Part shown: one piece after another, positions 1 through 7,634 of the stretch | Numbering within the stretch: position 1 is the stretch's first letter | How the letters are laid out: each line of letters begins with the position of its first letter | Origin: Noviherbaspirillum suwonense | GTDB taxonomy: Bacteria > Pseudomonadota > Gammaproteobacteria > Burkholderiales > Burkholderiaceae_D | Length of the DNA: 64,000 nt | Reading direction: 5' to 3' | NCBI RefSeq assembly: GCF_900182955.1 | Contig: NZ_FXUL01000010.1 | Span: 1 to 64,000 of the forward strand | Position numbers and translations under genes: made by a program | The notes under the pieces: model-generated | What the model saw: the letters and a program-made list of their open reading frames with translations, nothing else | Database searches by the model: none | Told to the model about the DNA's origin: nothing

Positions 1-52
1 CCGGCATTGCTGCCGGCGCACTCCATCAAGTGCCCACACTTATCGGCTGTTA

Positions 53-65
53 GTTGTTAAAGAAC
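53..65 (-). promoter_or_regulatory. rRNA leader boxA antitermination site
   Basis: On the minus strand this reads GTTCTTTAACAAC, close to the boxA of ribosomal RNA leaders. The bases that follow (positions 1-52 on the minus strand) resemble leader sequence seen before 16S rRNA in Burkholderiales, as far as I recall it. With the strong promoter at 142-170 it indicates that a 16S-23S-5S operon starts here and is transcribed leftward out of the window. No mature rRNA base is included, so the operon itself is inferred. Confidence 0.65.
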
Positions 66-141
66 CGTCATTCTGTCTGCTTCGGCGCCTGAAGGTGCCG
101 GGGCTGCGAAGCGTTGTGTTCGTCAGCAGCAGAGAGATGAG

Positions 142-170
142 ATTATGCGGCGTTTCTTGTAGGACGTCAA
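142..170 (-). promoter_or_regulatory. strong sigma-70 promoter of the rRNA operon
   Basis: Minus strand: -35 TTGACG (165-170), an exact 17-bp spacer, then -10 CATAAT (142-147). This is a near-consensus promoter about 80 bases upstream of the boxA, as expected for an rrn promoter. It lies downstream of the tRNA-Arg gene on the same strand, so tRNA-Arg may be separately transcribed. Confidence 0.7.
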
Positions 171-230
171 TACCCTGACGCCCAAATATTCACCGCACAT
201 CTGAATCATTATTTACAACGTCATCTCTTA

Positions 231-306
231 TGGTGCGGCTGGCTGGGATCGAACCAGCGACCCTTGGCTTCGGAGGCCAATACTCTATCCACTGAGCTAC
301 AGCCGC
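231..306 (-). tRNA. tRNA-Arg (anticodon CCG)
   Basis: The minus strand folds into a full cloverleaf: acceptor GCGGCTG/CAGCCGC, anticodon loop CTCCGAA giving CCG (reads CGG codons), T-loop TTCGATC, discriminator A and an encoded CCA. The length is 76 nt. It stands immediately upstream of the leftward rRNA promoter. Confidence 0.97.
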
Positions 307-378
307 ATTGAGATATCGGAAGAGGCATGCAGGATACCGCCTTTCTTGTCTCCCGTCCATGCGCTAACGGGTTTTTCG

Positions 379-407
379 TTCCAAATCATAGATGTTAAGT
401 CTATAAT
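379..407 (+). promoter_or_regulatory. probable promoter of the cytochrome c gene
   Basis: A perfect -10 TATAAT (402-407) stands 17 bp downstream of a weak -35 (TTCCAA, 379-384), about 90 bases before the start codon of the cytochrome gene. The rest of 307-498 shows no gene or clear signal. Confidence 0.45.
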
Positions 408-498
408 CAAGGGTTTGGCGAAGGATTGCACTACAGCATGAATGGTCGCAGCGTCGAGGCGCTTCACCGCAGCTTTCAAAATCGTACTTGAGGAAATA

Positions 499-1422
499 AT
501 GAGCGACGCACACAACGAACACGAGTCCGTAATACGTACACCGAAGCAACTCATTGCTGCAGTGCTTGCAGGTTTTCTGGTCCCTATTATATGTATCGTG
601 CTTCTGGTTCAGTATGTGACGAACAATAACCGCGTCGGCGCGGGTTCGACCGGCCAGACGGCAGAAGGCATTGCTGCACGGATCAAGCCCGTGGCGGACG
701 AAGGATTCTCGTTCCGTGATGTGAATGCGCCCAAGCAGCTCCAGGCGGGTGCTGAAGTCTACAAGGCTGTCTGTGCAGCTTGCCACACGACCGGCGCGGC
801 CGGCGCGCCGAAAGTCGGCGATGCGGCCGCATGGGCGCCGCGCATCGGCCAGGGCTACGATACCCTGGTCAAGCATGCGGTGGAAGGCATACGTGCGATG
901 CCGGCCAAGGGCGGCAATCCTGACCTGGATGACATCGAAGTTGCACGTGCGGTTGTCGTGATGGCGAACGATAGCGGCGCCAAGTTCAAGGAGCCAGAGG
1001 TAAAGGCTGCGCCGGCCGCCAAGGCTGCCGATGCCGCCACGCCGGCGGCCGAAGCGCCCGCCGCTGCCGCTCCGGCTGCCGCCGCCCCTGCTGCAACAGT
1101 TGCCGCAACCGGTGCCTCTGCACCGACGCCGGCACCGGCCGCCGCAGCGCCTGCCGCTGCGACCGTGTCTGCCGACGCCGGCAAGAAGCTGTACGACACG
1201 GCTTGCGTCGCCTGCCACGGCGCAGGGATTGCAGGCGCACCCAAGTTTGGCGACAAGGCTGCCTGGGCTGATCGCATCAAGCAGGGCCAGAACGTGATGT
1301 ACGAGCACGCAATCAAGGGCTTCCAGGGCAAGAACGGGATGATGCCGCCGAAGGGTGGATCCACGGCGTCGGACGATGAAGTCAAGGCGGCGGTAGACTA
1401 CATGGCTGCAGCGTCCAAGTAA
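499..1422 (+). CDS. membrane-anchored diheme cytochrome c (cytochrome c5 type)
   Basis: A 307-aa electron carrier of the respiratory chain, held in the inner membrane by one N-terminal segment (about residues 18-42) with both heme domains in the periplasm. Two CXXCH heme-binding motifs are visible: CAACH at 92-96 and CVACH at 236-240. The two c-type domains are similar to each other (both carry GAPKxGD and KxAW/AAWAxR-like stretches) and are joined by an Ala/Pro-rich linker of about 60 residues. I chose ATG 499 because GAGGAAA precedes it; an upstream in-frame ATG at 442 lacks a ribosome site. The gene is monocistronic, with a promoter near 379-407 and a terminator right after. The family is secure; the electron partner (often cbb3 or nitrite/NO reductase chains) cannot be told. 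Confidence 0.9.
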   Translation: MSDAHNEHESVIRTPKQLIAAVLAGFLVPIICIVLLVQYVTNNNRVGAGSTGQTAEGIAARIKPVADEGFSFRDVNAPKQLQAGAEVYKAVCAACHTTGAAGAPKVGDAAAWAPRIGQGYDTLVKHAVEGIRAMPAKGGNPDLDDIEVARAVVVMANDSGAKFKEPEVKAAPAAKAADAATPAAEAPAAAAPAAAAPAATVAATGASAPTPAPAAAAPAAATVSADAGKKLYDTACVACHGAGIAGAPKFGDKAAWADRIKQGQNVMYEHAIKGFQGKNGMMPPKGGSTASDDEVKAAVDYMAAASK

Positions 1423-1440
1423 TACGTTTGGCTACAATAG

Positions 1441-1468
1441 AAAAACCGACCCGAGGGTCGGTTTTTTG
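1441..1468. terminator. bidirectional rho-independent terminator
   Basis: Perfect stem AAAAACCGACCC / GGGTCGGTTTTT around a GA-type loop, with A- and T-runs on either side. It can end the cytochrome gene on the plus strand and the convergent DUF883 gene on the minus strand. Confidence 0.85.
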
Positions 1469-1503
1469 TTGGGCGCCTTGAATGGCGACGGTGGCGATGC
1501 GGT

Positions 1504-1809
1504 CTAGCGACGGCCGCTCATCATCATGCCCAGCAGCACGCCAATGCCGGCTGAAATGGCGACCGCGCGCCATGGGTTGTCTTTGACGAAGCTGTCCGCG
1601 GTGTCGACGACTTCCTTGCTAGTGTCGAGTGCGACGGACTGGAGGTCCTGCGCCTTGACCATCGCATTGTCGAGCAGGCCCAGGCCGCGTGCACGCAGGT
1701 CTTCGGCCTTCATACCGGTCGTGGAGGTCGCCTCGCGGAACAGGTCCTGGGCGTCGCGCAGCAGTGAGCGCAGGTCTGTCCTGACGGTTTTCAGATTATT
1801 TTCCAACAT
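1504..1809 (-). CDS. DUF883 family (YqjD/ElaB-like) membrane-anchored protein
   Basis: A 101-aa protein of the DUF883 family, whose E. coli members ElaB and YqjD bind ribosomes at the inner membrane in stationary phase. The N-terminal two thirds are amphipathic and helical. The end has the family signature DNPWRAVAISAG followed by a glycine-rich single transmembrane helix (AGIGVLLGMMM) and a basic tail. The start at 1809 (MLENNLK) is chosen because GGGAG lies at the right distance; a longer in-frame ORF to 1884 has no ribosome site. Single gene, convergent with the cytochrome. The precise role here is inferred from the family only. Confidence 0.85.
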   Translation of the reverse strand: MLENNLKTVRTDLRSLLRDAQDLFREATSTTGMKAEDLRARGLGLLDNAMVKAQDLQSVALDTSKEVVDTADSFVKDNPWRAVAISAGIGVLLGMMMSGRR

Positions 1810-2060
1810 GGTGATGCTCCCAAGGCAAGGTGAAGTATGCGCATGATGCTTTTTACTCCTGTCAGGAGCAGGCGATCGTCGCAAAAGCCGACATGCAGAT
1901 TACAAAAAAGATAGCAATTTTGCAAGTAGACGGGCAACTGCGGCCATGCGCGAATGCACTCCGTGCATCTGTGGTCAAGATAGACCAAGCCTGCAAAAGA
2001 GGCTGTACGCTAACTAACACTAGATCACGGCGCACATCGGCGAAATTGGAATCCGCGGGT

Positions 2061-3191
2061 TCAGCGCATCAGCGCGCCGGTGCGGCTAACGACAGTCAGG
2101 TCGACGAAGCGTGAGCCAATGTGATTGGTCGGCGAAAAATTCAGTGGATAACCGCCCAGGTTGACTTGGCCCAGCCCCTCGAGCGCTTGCCGGACCGATG
2201 CCCTGCTGGGATTGGCGCCGGCTTTTTTCAAGGCCATGACCAGCACCCGCGCATTCATGTATCCCTCCATGGTCGGGTATGAATAGGTATTTCCCTTCGC
2301 ATACGTTTTCATCAGGGCCTGGTATTCGGCCACCAGCGGCAAGGTAGCGCTGTACGGGAAGGGCATGACCTGGGAAATCCCCAGCCCCTGCAGTGCGGCT
2401 GGACTGACCACCTTGCTCAGGCCCTCGACATTTGCAGTGGAAATACCGAACAGGTAGGCGCGCCCGCCGGCAGCGTGGAACTGCTTGATGAATTCGGCGG
2501 CGGGCGGCGTAATGGCGACCAGGATCACGGTATCCGGCTGGCTGTCGATGACGTCCTTGACCGCGTCGCGGACATTGGTGGTGTGCTGCTCGTAGGTGGC
2601 GCGGGCAACGATTGCGAGCCCGCGCTTCTTGGCCGCATCCTCGGCCGCGCGCAGGCCGGCGTCGCCGAACGGGTTGTCCTCGTAGACCACGGCGATGCGC
2701 TTGGTGCCCAGTCCGGCGACATGGCGCACGATCGCGTCGACCTCTTCGATATAGCTGGCGCGCAGGTGGAAGATGGATGGATTGAGCGGCTCGCGCAGCA
2801 ACCTGGCGCCGGTTGACACCCCGACGATGGAGAGCGGCGTGTTATCGAACAGGCCCTGCTTGAACAGTTCGGTGACGTTGTCCGTTCCATACAGGCCGGT
2901 CAGCGCGAGCACGCGTGGGTCGGCAATGAATTCCCGCGTGTTGCGGACGGTGCCTTCGATCTGATAACCGTCGTCCTTGACCACGTGCACGATTTTCTGG
3001 CCGTTGACACCGCCCTCGGTCGCATTGATATGGTCAAAATAGATTTTCGCGCCCAGCACCAGTCCGCGGCCGGTAGCGCCCGCCTCGCCGGTCAGCGGCG
3101 CCGATTGCGCGACCACGATGTCGGCATACGCGCTGGATGCCAGCGTCAATGCCAGGCTCAGGCAGAGAGAAAGACAGCTTTTGAGGCGCAT
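2061..3191 (-). CDS. periplasmic branched-chain amino acid-type ABC binding protein
   Basis: A 376-aa type I periplasmic binding protein (LivJ/leucine-binding family). A cleavable signal peptide is seen (residues 1-23, ending SSAYA), followed by the usual domain start DIVVAQSAPLTGEAGATGRG and a two-lobe pattern (TDNVTELFKQG, AVVYEDNPFGDAGLRAAED). Such proteins deliver amino acids, amides or aromatic acids to an ABC permease, but no permease or ATPase gene is adjacent, so it is an orphan receptor or serves a system elsewhere. The ligand is not predictable. The flanks 1810-2060 and 3192-3265 hold no recognisable gene. Confidence 0.85.
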   Translation of the reverse strand: MRLKSCLSLCLSLALTLASSAYADIVVAQSAPLTGEAGATGRGLVLGAKIYFDHINATEGGVNGQKIVHVVKDDGYQIEGTVRNTREFIADPRVLALTGLYGTDNVTELFKQGLFDNTPLSIVGVSTGARLLREPLNPSIFHLRASYIEEVDAIVRHVAGLGTKRIAVVYEDNPFGDAGLRAAEDAAKKRGLAIVARATYEQHTTNVRDAVKDVIDSQPDTVILVAITPPAAEFIKQFHAAGGRAYLFGISTANVEGLSKVVSPAALQGLGISQVMPFPYSATLPLVAEYQALMKTYAKGNTYSYPTMEGYMNARVLVMALKKAGANPSRASVRQALEGLGQVNLGGYPLNFSPTNHIGSRFVDLTVVSRTGALMR

Positions 3192-3265
3192 GGAGGTTCT
3201 CCTTCGAACACATCGGTGCGGCTATTTAATCAGAGCCCGATATATTTATCCAGAGAAATGTTTCT

Positions 3266-4048
3266 TTAAGGAACAAAGCTGTCTCGCTGGTGCGCCATGC
3301 GGCACCAGAGCAAGCCTATCCACTCATGCATCGCATAGTGGCTGTCGCTCAGGCCGCCGCCGCCCGGAATGAAATCCGCGGCGATCAGCGCACCTTGCCC
3401 GAGATAATTGGTTGGCGCGGCAGTCACAGTCAGGCCGGCCTGGCTGAAGACCCGCTTCGAACGCGGCATGTGAAGTGCGTCCGTGACCAGCAGGATGCGA
3501 CTGATGCCGGCCTGGCGCAGGATGCCGGCGCTGTACTGCGCGTTTTGCGCCGTGTTGTCGGAGTCGCCTTCGACCCAGCGGGCCGGCGCACCGAAATCGT
3601 CGCGCAGCACGCGCGCCATCAGTTCAGCCTCGGCGTCGGCATTCGCTTCCGGGCTGCCGCCGGTGACCAGCATCGGCAAGCCGGTCTGGCGGTGCAGCCG
3701 CACCGCGTAGCGCAGCCTCGCCAGCACCGCTGCGCGCGGCACGTCCTGGCCGTCGTATTCGGGCGCATTGCGACGGCGGCCGCCGCCGAGCACCACGATG
3801 GCCTGGGCGCCGGCATTATCGGGCGACGCCAGCGGCGGCGTCATTGCCTCGAGCGGACTGGCCAGCAACCGTGCGCCGGCCGAGGTCGACAGCAGCGCCA
3901 GCAGCGCCATCGACATCAAGGTGATGCCTGTGCCCGTGCGCGGCAGCCAGCGCCGCACCAGCAGGCCGACAGCGCCCAGGATCAGCAGGTTCAGTGGCGG
4001 CAGCAGCAGTGCGCTGATCGCGTTGGTCAGCAGCCACGCACTGCTCAT
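3266..4048 (-). CDS. YdcF/ElyC-type DUF218 membrane protein
   Basis: A 260-aa protein with two N-terminal hydrophobic segments (about 10-30 and 38-62), then a DUF218 domain starting at QAIVVLGGG and including RLHRQTGLPMLVTGG, SDNTAQNA and LLVTDALHMPRS. DUF218 proteins such as ElyC and SanA act in cell-envelope integrity or peptidoglycan-precursor metabolism at the inner membrane; the chemistry is unsettled. Its ATG overlaps the stop of the upstream lipoprotein gene by ATGA, so the two are translationally coupled. Confidence 0.85.
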   Translation of the reverse strand: MSSAWLLTNAISALLLPPLNLLILGAVGLLVRRWLPRTGTGITLMSMALLALLSTSAGARLLASPLEAMTPPLASPDNAGAQAIVVLGGGRRRNAPEYDGQDVPRAAVLARLRYAVRLHRQTGLPMLVTGGSPEANADAEAELMARVLRDDFGAPARWVEGDSDNTAQNAQYSAGILRQAGISRILLVTDALHMPRSKRVFSQAGLTVTAAPTNYLGQGALIAADFIPGGGGLSDSHYAMHEWIGLLWCRMAHQRDSFVP

Positions 4049-4527
4049 TCGTTCATCTGCACCAGCGCCAGCGAGCGCAACTGGAAGCGGCCATCGTTAT
4101 TGAAGAGCCACGATTCATGCATTTCCAGGCGGCCGTTACGCAGCAGGTGCGGCGATGGCTTGGGAAACGGCGCGCTCCGGCGCAGGGTGGCGAGCGCGGT
4201 TGCCTCGGTGACCCGGTCGTGGTTGCTGCGGGCGATTTCGCTGCGCAGCAGGTTGCCGGCGCTGTCGACGCTGTACTTGACCACGACTACCGAGCGCAGC
4301 AGCGCCTGGGGCCGGGTGGTGTAGACCTGGGTTGAGTTGACCGCATAGATGCGCTGCGCCAGGTCGGCCTTGTAGCTGTCGACGGTGGCGGCCGTGGAGG
4401 TGCCGTCCCGGGTCGTTTCAATCTGCTCGATCATCGGGCGCGGCTTGTTGGCGGTTTCTCCAGGCGGGACATTGGAACAGCCGGCCAGCAGGGCGACGGC
4501 GAACAAGAGCGGAGTGCGTGTGGTCAT
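4045..4527 (-). CDS. small lipoprotein with a TonB-C-like domain
   Basis: A 160-aa protein with a lipoprotein signal peptide ending in the lipobox LLAGC (Cys at about residue 17). The mature part contains a TonB/TolA C-terminal-like stretch (LRSVVVVKYSVDSAGNLLRSEIARSN ... ALATLRRSAPFPKP, split here for length). In that fold family it would bind an outer-membrane partner, but the short length and the lack of a membrane-spanning anchor argue against a working TonB. The start at 4527 is chosen for an AGGAGA site 7 bases upstream; the in-frame extension to 4623 has none. It overlaps the following ydcF-like gene by 4 bases. Function unknown. Confidence 0.7.
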   Translation of the reverse strand: MTTRTPLLFAVALLAGCSNVPPGETANKPRPMIEQIETTRDGTSTAATVDSYKADLAQRIYAVNSTQVYTTRPQALLRSVVVVKYSVDSAGNLLRSEIARSNHDRVTEATALATLRRSAPFPKPSPHLLRNGRLEMHESWLFNNDGRFQLRSLALVQMNE

Positions 4528-4739
4528 GGATGTCTCCTGGCGAACCTGGGTTTTGCGTATGCGGCCTTGTCCTGCATTCTGGCTGAATCGACTGTCCGAT
4601 GGCGCTTCCTGCAGGGCGATCAACGGTTTTTTTCAAAAATTTTTGCTGGGCACTGGAATTCCGGAATGAGTTCAGGTAGACTTCGCCCCGCTTCGGACAC
4701 AAGGCAACACGTCCGAAATCGATGCAGCTTGCAGGCACC

Positions 4740-4815
4740 GGGTGCTTAGCTCAGTTGGTAGAGCGGCGCCCTTACAAGGCGTAGGTCGGGAGTTCGAGCC
4801 TCTCAGCACCCACCA
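4740..4815 (+). tRNA. tRNA-Val (anticodon TAC)
   Basis: Full cloverleaf: acceptor GGGTGCT/AGCACCC, anticodon loop CTTACAA (TAC), T-loop TTCGAGC, discriminator A and encoded CCA; 76 nt. It is followed 39 bases later by tRNA-Asp in the same direction, so the two probably form one transcript. Confidence 0.97.
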
Positions 4816-4854
4816 GCCGGTCCGCACAGCGCATGCGAAGGTTTCAGCAGTTTA

Positions 4855-4931
4855 GGAGTGGTAGTTCAGTTGGTTAGAATACCGGCCTGTCACGCCGGGG
4901 GTCGCGGGTTCGAGTCCCGTCCACTCCGCCA
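4855..4931 (+). tRNA. tRNA-Asp (anticodon GTC)
   Basis: Full cloverleaf: acceptor GGAGTGG/CCACTCC, anticodon loop CTGTCAC (GTC), T-loop TTCGAGT, discriminator G and encoded CCA; 77 nt. A strong terminator follows at 4941. The last 21 bases plus four beyond are duplicated 150 bp downstream. Confidence 0.97.
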
Positions 4932-5085
4932 GCAAAAAGTAAAACGCCCGCGAAAGCGGGCGTTTTGCGTTGTACGAAATGGAGGCAGCCACCTGCCTGG
5001 CTCCCGGCGGGACGAGAAGGGAAACGCCTGCAGGCGTTTCCGCGGCCTGCGCCACGTAGGCGAGTCCCGTCCATTCCGCCAGCAA
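4911..5085 (+). repeat. duplicated tRNA-Asp 3' end (att-like direct repeat)
   Basis: Bases 4911-4935 (the T-loop to CCA end of tRNA-Asp plus GCAA) recur at 5061-5085 with 24 of 25 identical, exactly 150 bp apart. Each copy is followed within about 10 bases by its own terminator hairpin. Between them lies a 22-bp perfect palindrome at 5020-5041. The second copy has no upstream tRNA body. It could be the scar of an integrated and lost element, or the remnant of a tandem tRNA duplication. Confidence 0.75.
4941..4966 (+). terminator. terminator of the tRNA-Val/tRNA-Asp transcript
   Basis: Stem AAAACGCCCGC / GCGGGCGTTTT closed by a GAAA loop, starting 9 bases after the CCA of tRNA-Asp. Confidence 0.85.
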
Positions 5086-5086
5086 G

Positions 5087-5120
5087 AAAGCAAATGCCCG
5101 CTTGCGCGGGCATTTGCTTT
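5087..5120. terminator. second terminator hairpin, downstream of the VWA gene
   Basis: A 15-bp perfect stem (AAAGCAAATGCCCGC and its complement) with a TTGC loop. It lies 19 bases beyond the stop of the minus-strand VWA gene at 5139 and can end the long amide operon; on the plus strand it follows the tRNA 3'-end copy. Confidence 0.8.
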
Positions 5121-5138
5121 GTGCGCCCGGGTCCAGTT

Positions 5139-6827
5139 CTACCGCGTCAGCCGCAAATACAACCCCGGCAGCTTCTCCGGCAGATCCGCCACGTCATCCA
5201 TCACCAGATAATTGTTTTCCCCGAAAATCGTGCGCACATAGCCGTCGGCCTGGCTATCCACCGCGACGCAAAAGACGTGCACGCCCGCCGACGCCGCCTC
5301 CCGCACCGCCTGCCGGGCATCGCGCGCGAGGTAGCCGGGGTGGAAGATGTCGATGTCATGCGGTTCGCCGTCGGTCACGACCAGGACCAGCTGCTGCTTG
5401 CCGCGGCTGCCAGGGTCGTCGGCCAGGCGGCGGGCGGCGTGGCGCAGCGCGGCGCCGATGCGGGTCGACTGCGCGCCGTGTATGGCGGCCAGGCGGGACA
5501 GCGCGGCGTCGCCGAAATCCTCGCCGAAATCCTTGATGTTCAGGTAGTTGACTTCATGCCTGCCGCTGGAGCGGAAGCCGTGCAGCGCATAGCGGTCGCC
5601 GTTCTGCGCCATCGCGCCGGCCAGCAGCACGGCGGCCTCGCGGATGGCGGTTAGCATGCTGGCATCGCCGCGCCGCTCGTTGGTCGACGCCGACAGGTCC
5701 AGCAGCACCAGCGCCGACAGCGCACGCTTCTCGTGCAGCGTGCGCATGTAGACCCGGTTGTCGGGCTGGATGCCGGCGCGAACCGCGATCGCCGCATCGA
5801 CCAGCGCGTCGAGATCGAAGCGGTCGCCCTCGGGCTGGCGCCGCAGGCGCGCCGGCTGGCGGATGCGGTGCGCGCGGATCAGGCGCGCCAGCCGTGCGGC
5901 GAGCGGCGCGTGGCGGGCCATGGCCGCCTGCAGGGGCGCTGGGTCGGCCCTTGCCATGGCCGGCTCGAACACGCTGCACCAGTGCGGCCGCATCGCGCCG
6001 ATGCGGCTGTCCCACTCCGGGTAGCGCGCCAGCGGCTGGGCCGGCTGCTCATCGGCGCCTGACGCGACCTCGCGCGCGCTGGCCTCGCGGCCGTGTTCGC
6101 CCGGCGCCTGCTGCGGCGGCGCGCCAGCGGTCGATGCGTCGGCCGCCAGGTCCTGCTGCTCGATCCGTGTTTCGGACGGCGGCTGGTCGCTGTCCCACAG
6201 GCTGGCATTGTCGTCCCGGTATGGCGGCTCCACCAGGTAGGTCTTCGCATTGAACTGCAGCCGCATCTGGCCGATGTCGTTGCCAAGCACCGAGCCGACT
6301 TCGCGCAGCGCGGCGGGGTCGGGGCCATGCGCCTGCGAGGCCGCGTAGAGCCGTTTTGCCCTGGCGATCCACGGATTGCCATCTTCGTAGCCTGGGTCGA
6401 GCAGCGAACGCGACAGCCGCAGCGCCAGGGCAGCGAAGCTGTCGTCGCGGCCGGCCAGCGGCGGGAAGCATTGCAGCCAGAGGCGGCGCAGTCCGGGAAA
6501 GGCATCGATGGCTAGCTGTTCGACGCGGGCGTCCTCGAGCAGCGAGACCAGCACGATCTGCACCGGCTTCAGGCTCCTGCGCTCGAAACGGTGATGGCTG
6601 TAGGCGAGATGCGCGGCCGCATGGGTGGCGGCGGCGCGGTAGAGCGTGAAGGCCTGGCCGCCCTGCCCCGCGTGCCACGACGGCGGCAGGTGGATGCCGA
6701 GTTCGGACAGGTACGGACGTTGCTGCTGCAGCGGCCTGTCATACGGATGCAGCCGCAGTTCGCGGCCCCACAGGGCTCGCAGGTAGGGATGCAGCCGTTT
6801 CGCCGCGTTGTCGAAGCCTGCTTCCAT
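5139..6827 (-). CDS. NorD/CbbO-like VWA-domain protein (activase partner)
   Basis: A 562-aa protein of the NorD/CbbO family. The C-terminal third is a von Willebrand A domain with the MIDAS motif DLSAS (Asp377) and the family block VTDGEPHDIDIF. The N-terminal part (about residues 60-150, LYRAAATHAAAHLAYSHHRF ... LEDARVEQLA) matches the NorD N-terminal region. In CbbQO and NorQD pairs the VWA protein tethers a MoxR ATPase to its target enzyme for remodelling or metal loading. It is the last gene of the amide operon, 9 bases after the ATPase gene. No nor or Rubisco genes are nearby, so the target is probably one of the amidases; that is inference. Confidence 0.85.
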   Translation of the reverse strand: MEAGFDNAAKRLHPYLRALWGRELRLHPYDRPLQQQRPYLSELGIHLPPSWHAGQGGQAFTLYRAAATHAAAHLAYSHHRFERRSLKPVQIVLVSLLEDARVEQLAIDAFPGLRRLWLQCFPPLAGRDDSFAALALRLSRSLLDPGYEDGNPWIARAKRLYAASQAHGPDPAALREVGSVLGNDIGQMRLQFNAKTYLVEPPYRDDNASLWDSDQPPSETRIEQQDLAADASTAGAPPQQAPGEHGREASAREVASGADEQPAQPLARYPEWDSRIGAMRPHWCSVFEPAMARADPAPLQAAMARHAPLAARLARLIRAHRIRQPARLRRQPEGDRFDLDALVDAAIAVRAGIQPDNRVYMRTLHEKRALSALVLLDLSASTNERRGDASMLTAIREAAVLLAGAMAQNGDRYALHGFRSSGRHEVNYLNIKDFGEDFGDAALSRLAAIHGAQSTRIGAALRHAARRLADDPGSRGKQQLVLVVTDGEPHDIDIFHPGYLARDARQAVREAASAGVHVFCVAVDSQADGYVRTIFGENNYLVMDDVADLPEKLPGLYLRLTR

Positions 6828-6836
6828 GCGGCGCGG

Positions 6837-7634
6837 CTAGTCGAAGAAGGTCAGCACCAAGTCCGACAGCGCCGCCTGCATGTGCGCGTCGTCGGTCAGC
6901 GGCTGCACCACGGCCATCCGGCAGGCCTGCACCGGCGCGATGCCGCGCGCCACCAGCGTGGCCGCGTAGACCAGCATCCGGGTCGATGCGCCCTCCTCCA
7001 GCCCGTGGCCCTTCAGGTTGCGGGTCTTGCCGGCAACCGCCACCAGGCGCCGCGCAAGGTCGTCGCCGACATGGCCTTCGTGCATCACGATGGCGGTCTC
7101 GCGCTCGGGCGGCGGGTAATGAAAGTCGATCGCAACGAAGCGCTGCCGGGTCGACTGCTTCAGGTCCTTCAGCATGCTCTGGTAGCCGGGGTTATACGAG
7201 ATCACCAGCTGGAAGTCGTCATGCGCCTGCACCACCTCGTTGCGCTTTTCCAGCGGCAGCGCGCGCCGGGTGTCGGTCAGCGGGTGGATGGCGACGATGG
7301 TGTCCTGCCGCGCCTCGACCACTTCGTCGAGATAGCAGATCGCGCCGTGGCGCGCGGCCAGCGTCAGCGGGCCTTCCTGCCATACCGTGCCGCCGGCGTC
7401 GAGCAGCCAGCGTCCGACCAGGTCGCTGGCGGTCATGTCCTCGTTGCAGGCCAGCGTGACCAGCGGACGGCCCAGGCGCCAGGCCATGTGCTCGATGAAG
7501 CGGGTCTTGCCGCAGCCGGTCGGACCTTTCAGCATGGTCGGCAGCCGCGCCTGCCAGGCCGCCTCGAACTGCGCGACTTCATCGCCGACCGGCAGGTAAT
7601 ACGGCTCGCTGGCAAGCCGGTACGCGTCCATCAT
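6837..7634 (-). CDS. MoxR-type AAA+ ATPase (CbbQ/NorQ/NirQ family)
   Basis: A 265-aa AAA+ ATPase with Walker A GPTGCGKT (residues 37-44), Walker B ICYLDE (99-104) and the CbbQ/NorQ landmarks [12 protein letters not shown] and SYNPGYQS. It probably forms a ring that remodels a partner enzyme together with the VWA protein encoded next. I set the start at 7634, where ATG overlaps the amiE stop as ATGA; a longer ORF upstream runs into amiE and has no ribosome site. The Pseudomonas aeruginosa amidase operon likewise carries an ATPase gene (amiB) after amiE, which supports a role in amidase function. Family certain, target inferred. Confidence 0.88.
   Translation of the reverse strand: MMDAYRLASEPYYLPVGDEVAQFEAAWQARLPTMLKGPTGCGKTRFIEHMAWRLGRPLVTLACNEDMTASDLVGRWLLDAGGTVWQEGPLTLAARHGAICYLDEVVEARQDTIVAIHPLTDTRRALPLEKRNEVVQAHDDFQLVISYNPGYQSMLKDLKQSTRQRFVAIDFHYPPPERETAIVMHEGHVGDDLARRLVAVAGKTRNLKGHGLEEGASTRMLVYAATLVARGIAPVQACRMAVVQPLTDDAHMQAALSDLVLTFFD

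Noticed and set aside
1830-2114. 94-codon plus-strand open frame downstream of DUF883
   Set aside because: No ribosome site, no family resemblance, and it overlaps the end of the binding-protein gene.
5061-5085. Second tRNA-Asp gene
   Set aside because: Only the 3' quarter is present; acceptor 5' strand, D-arm and anticodon arm are missing.
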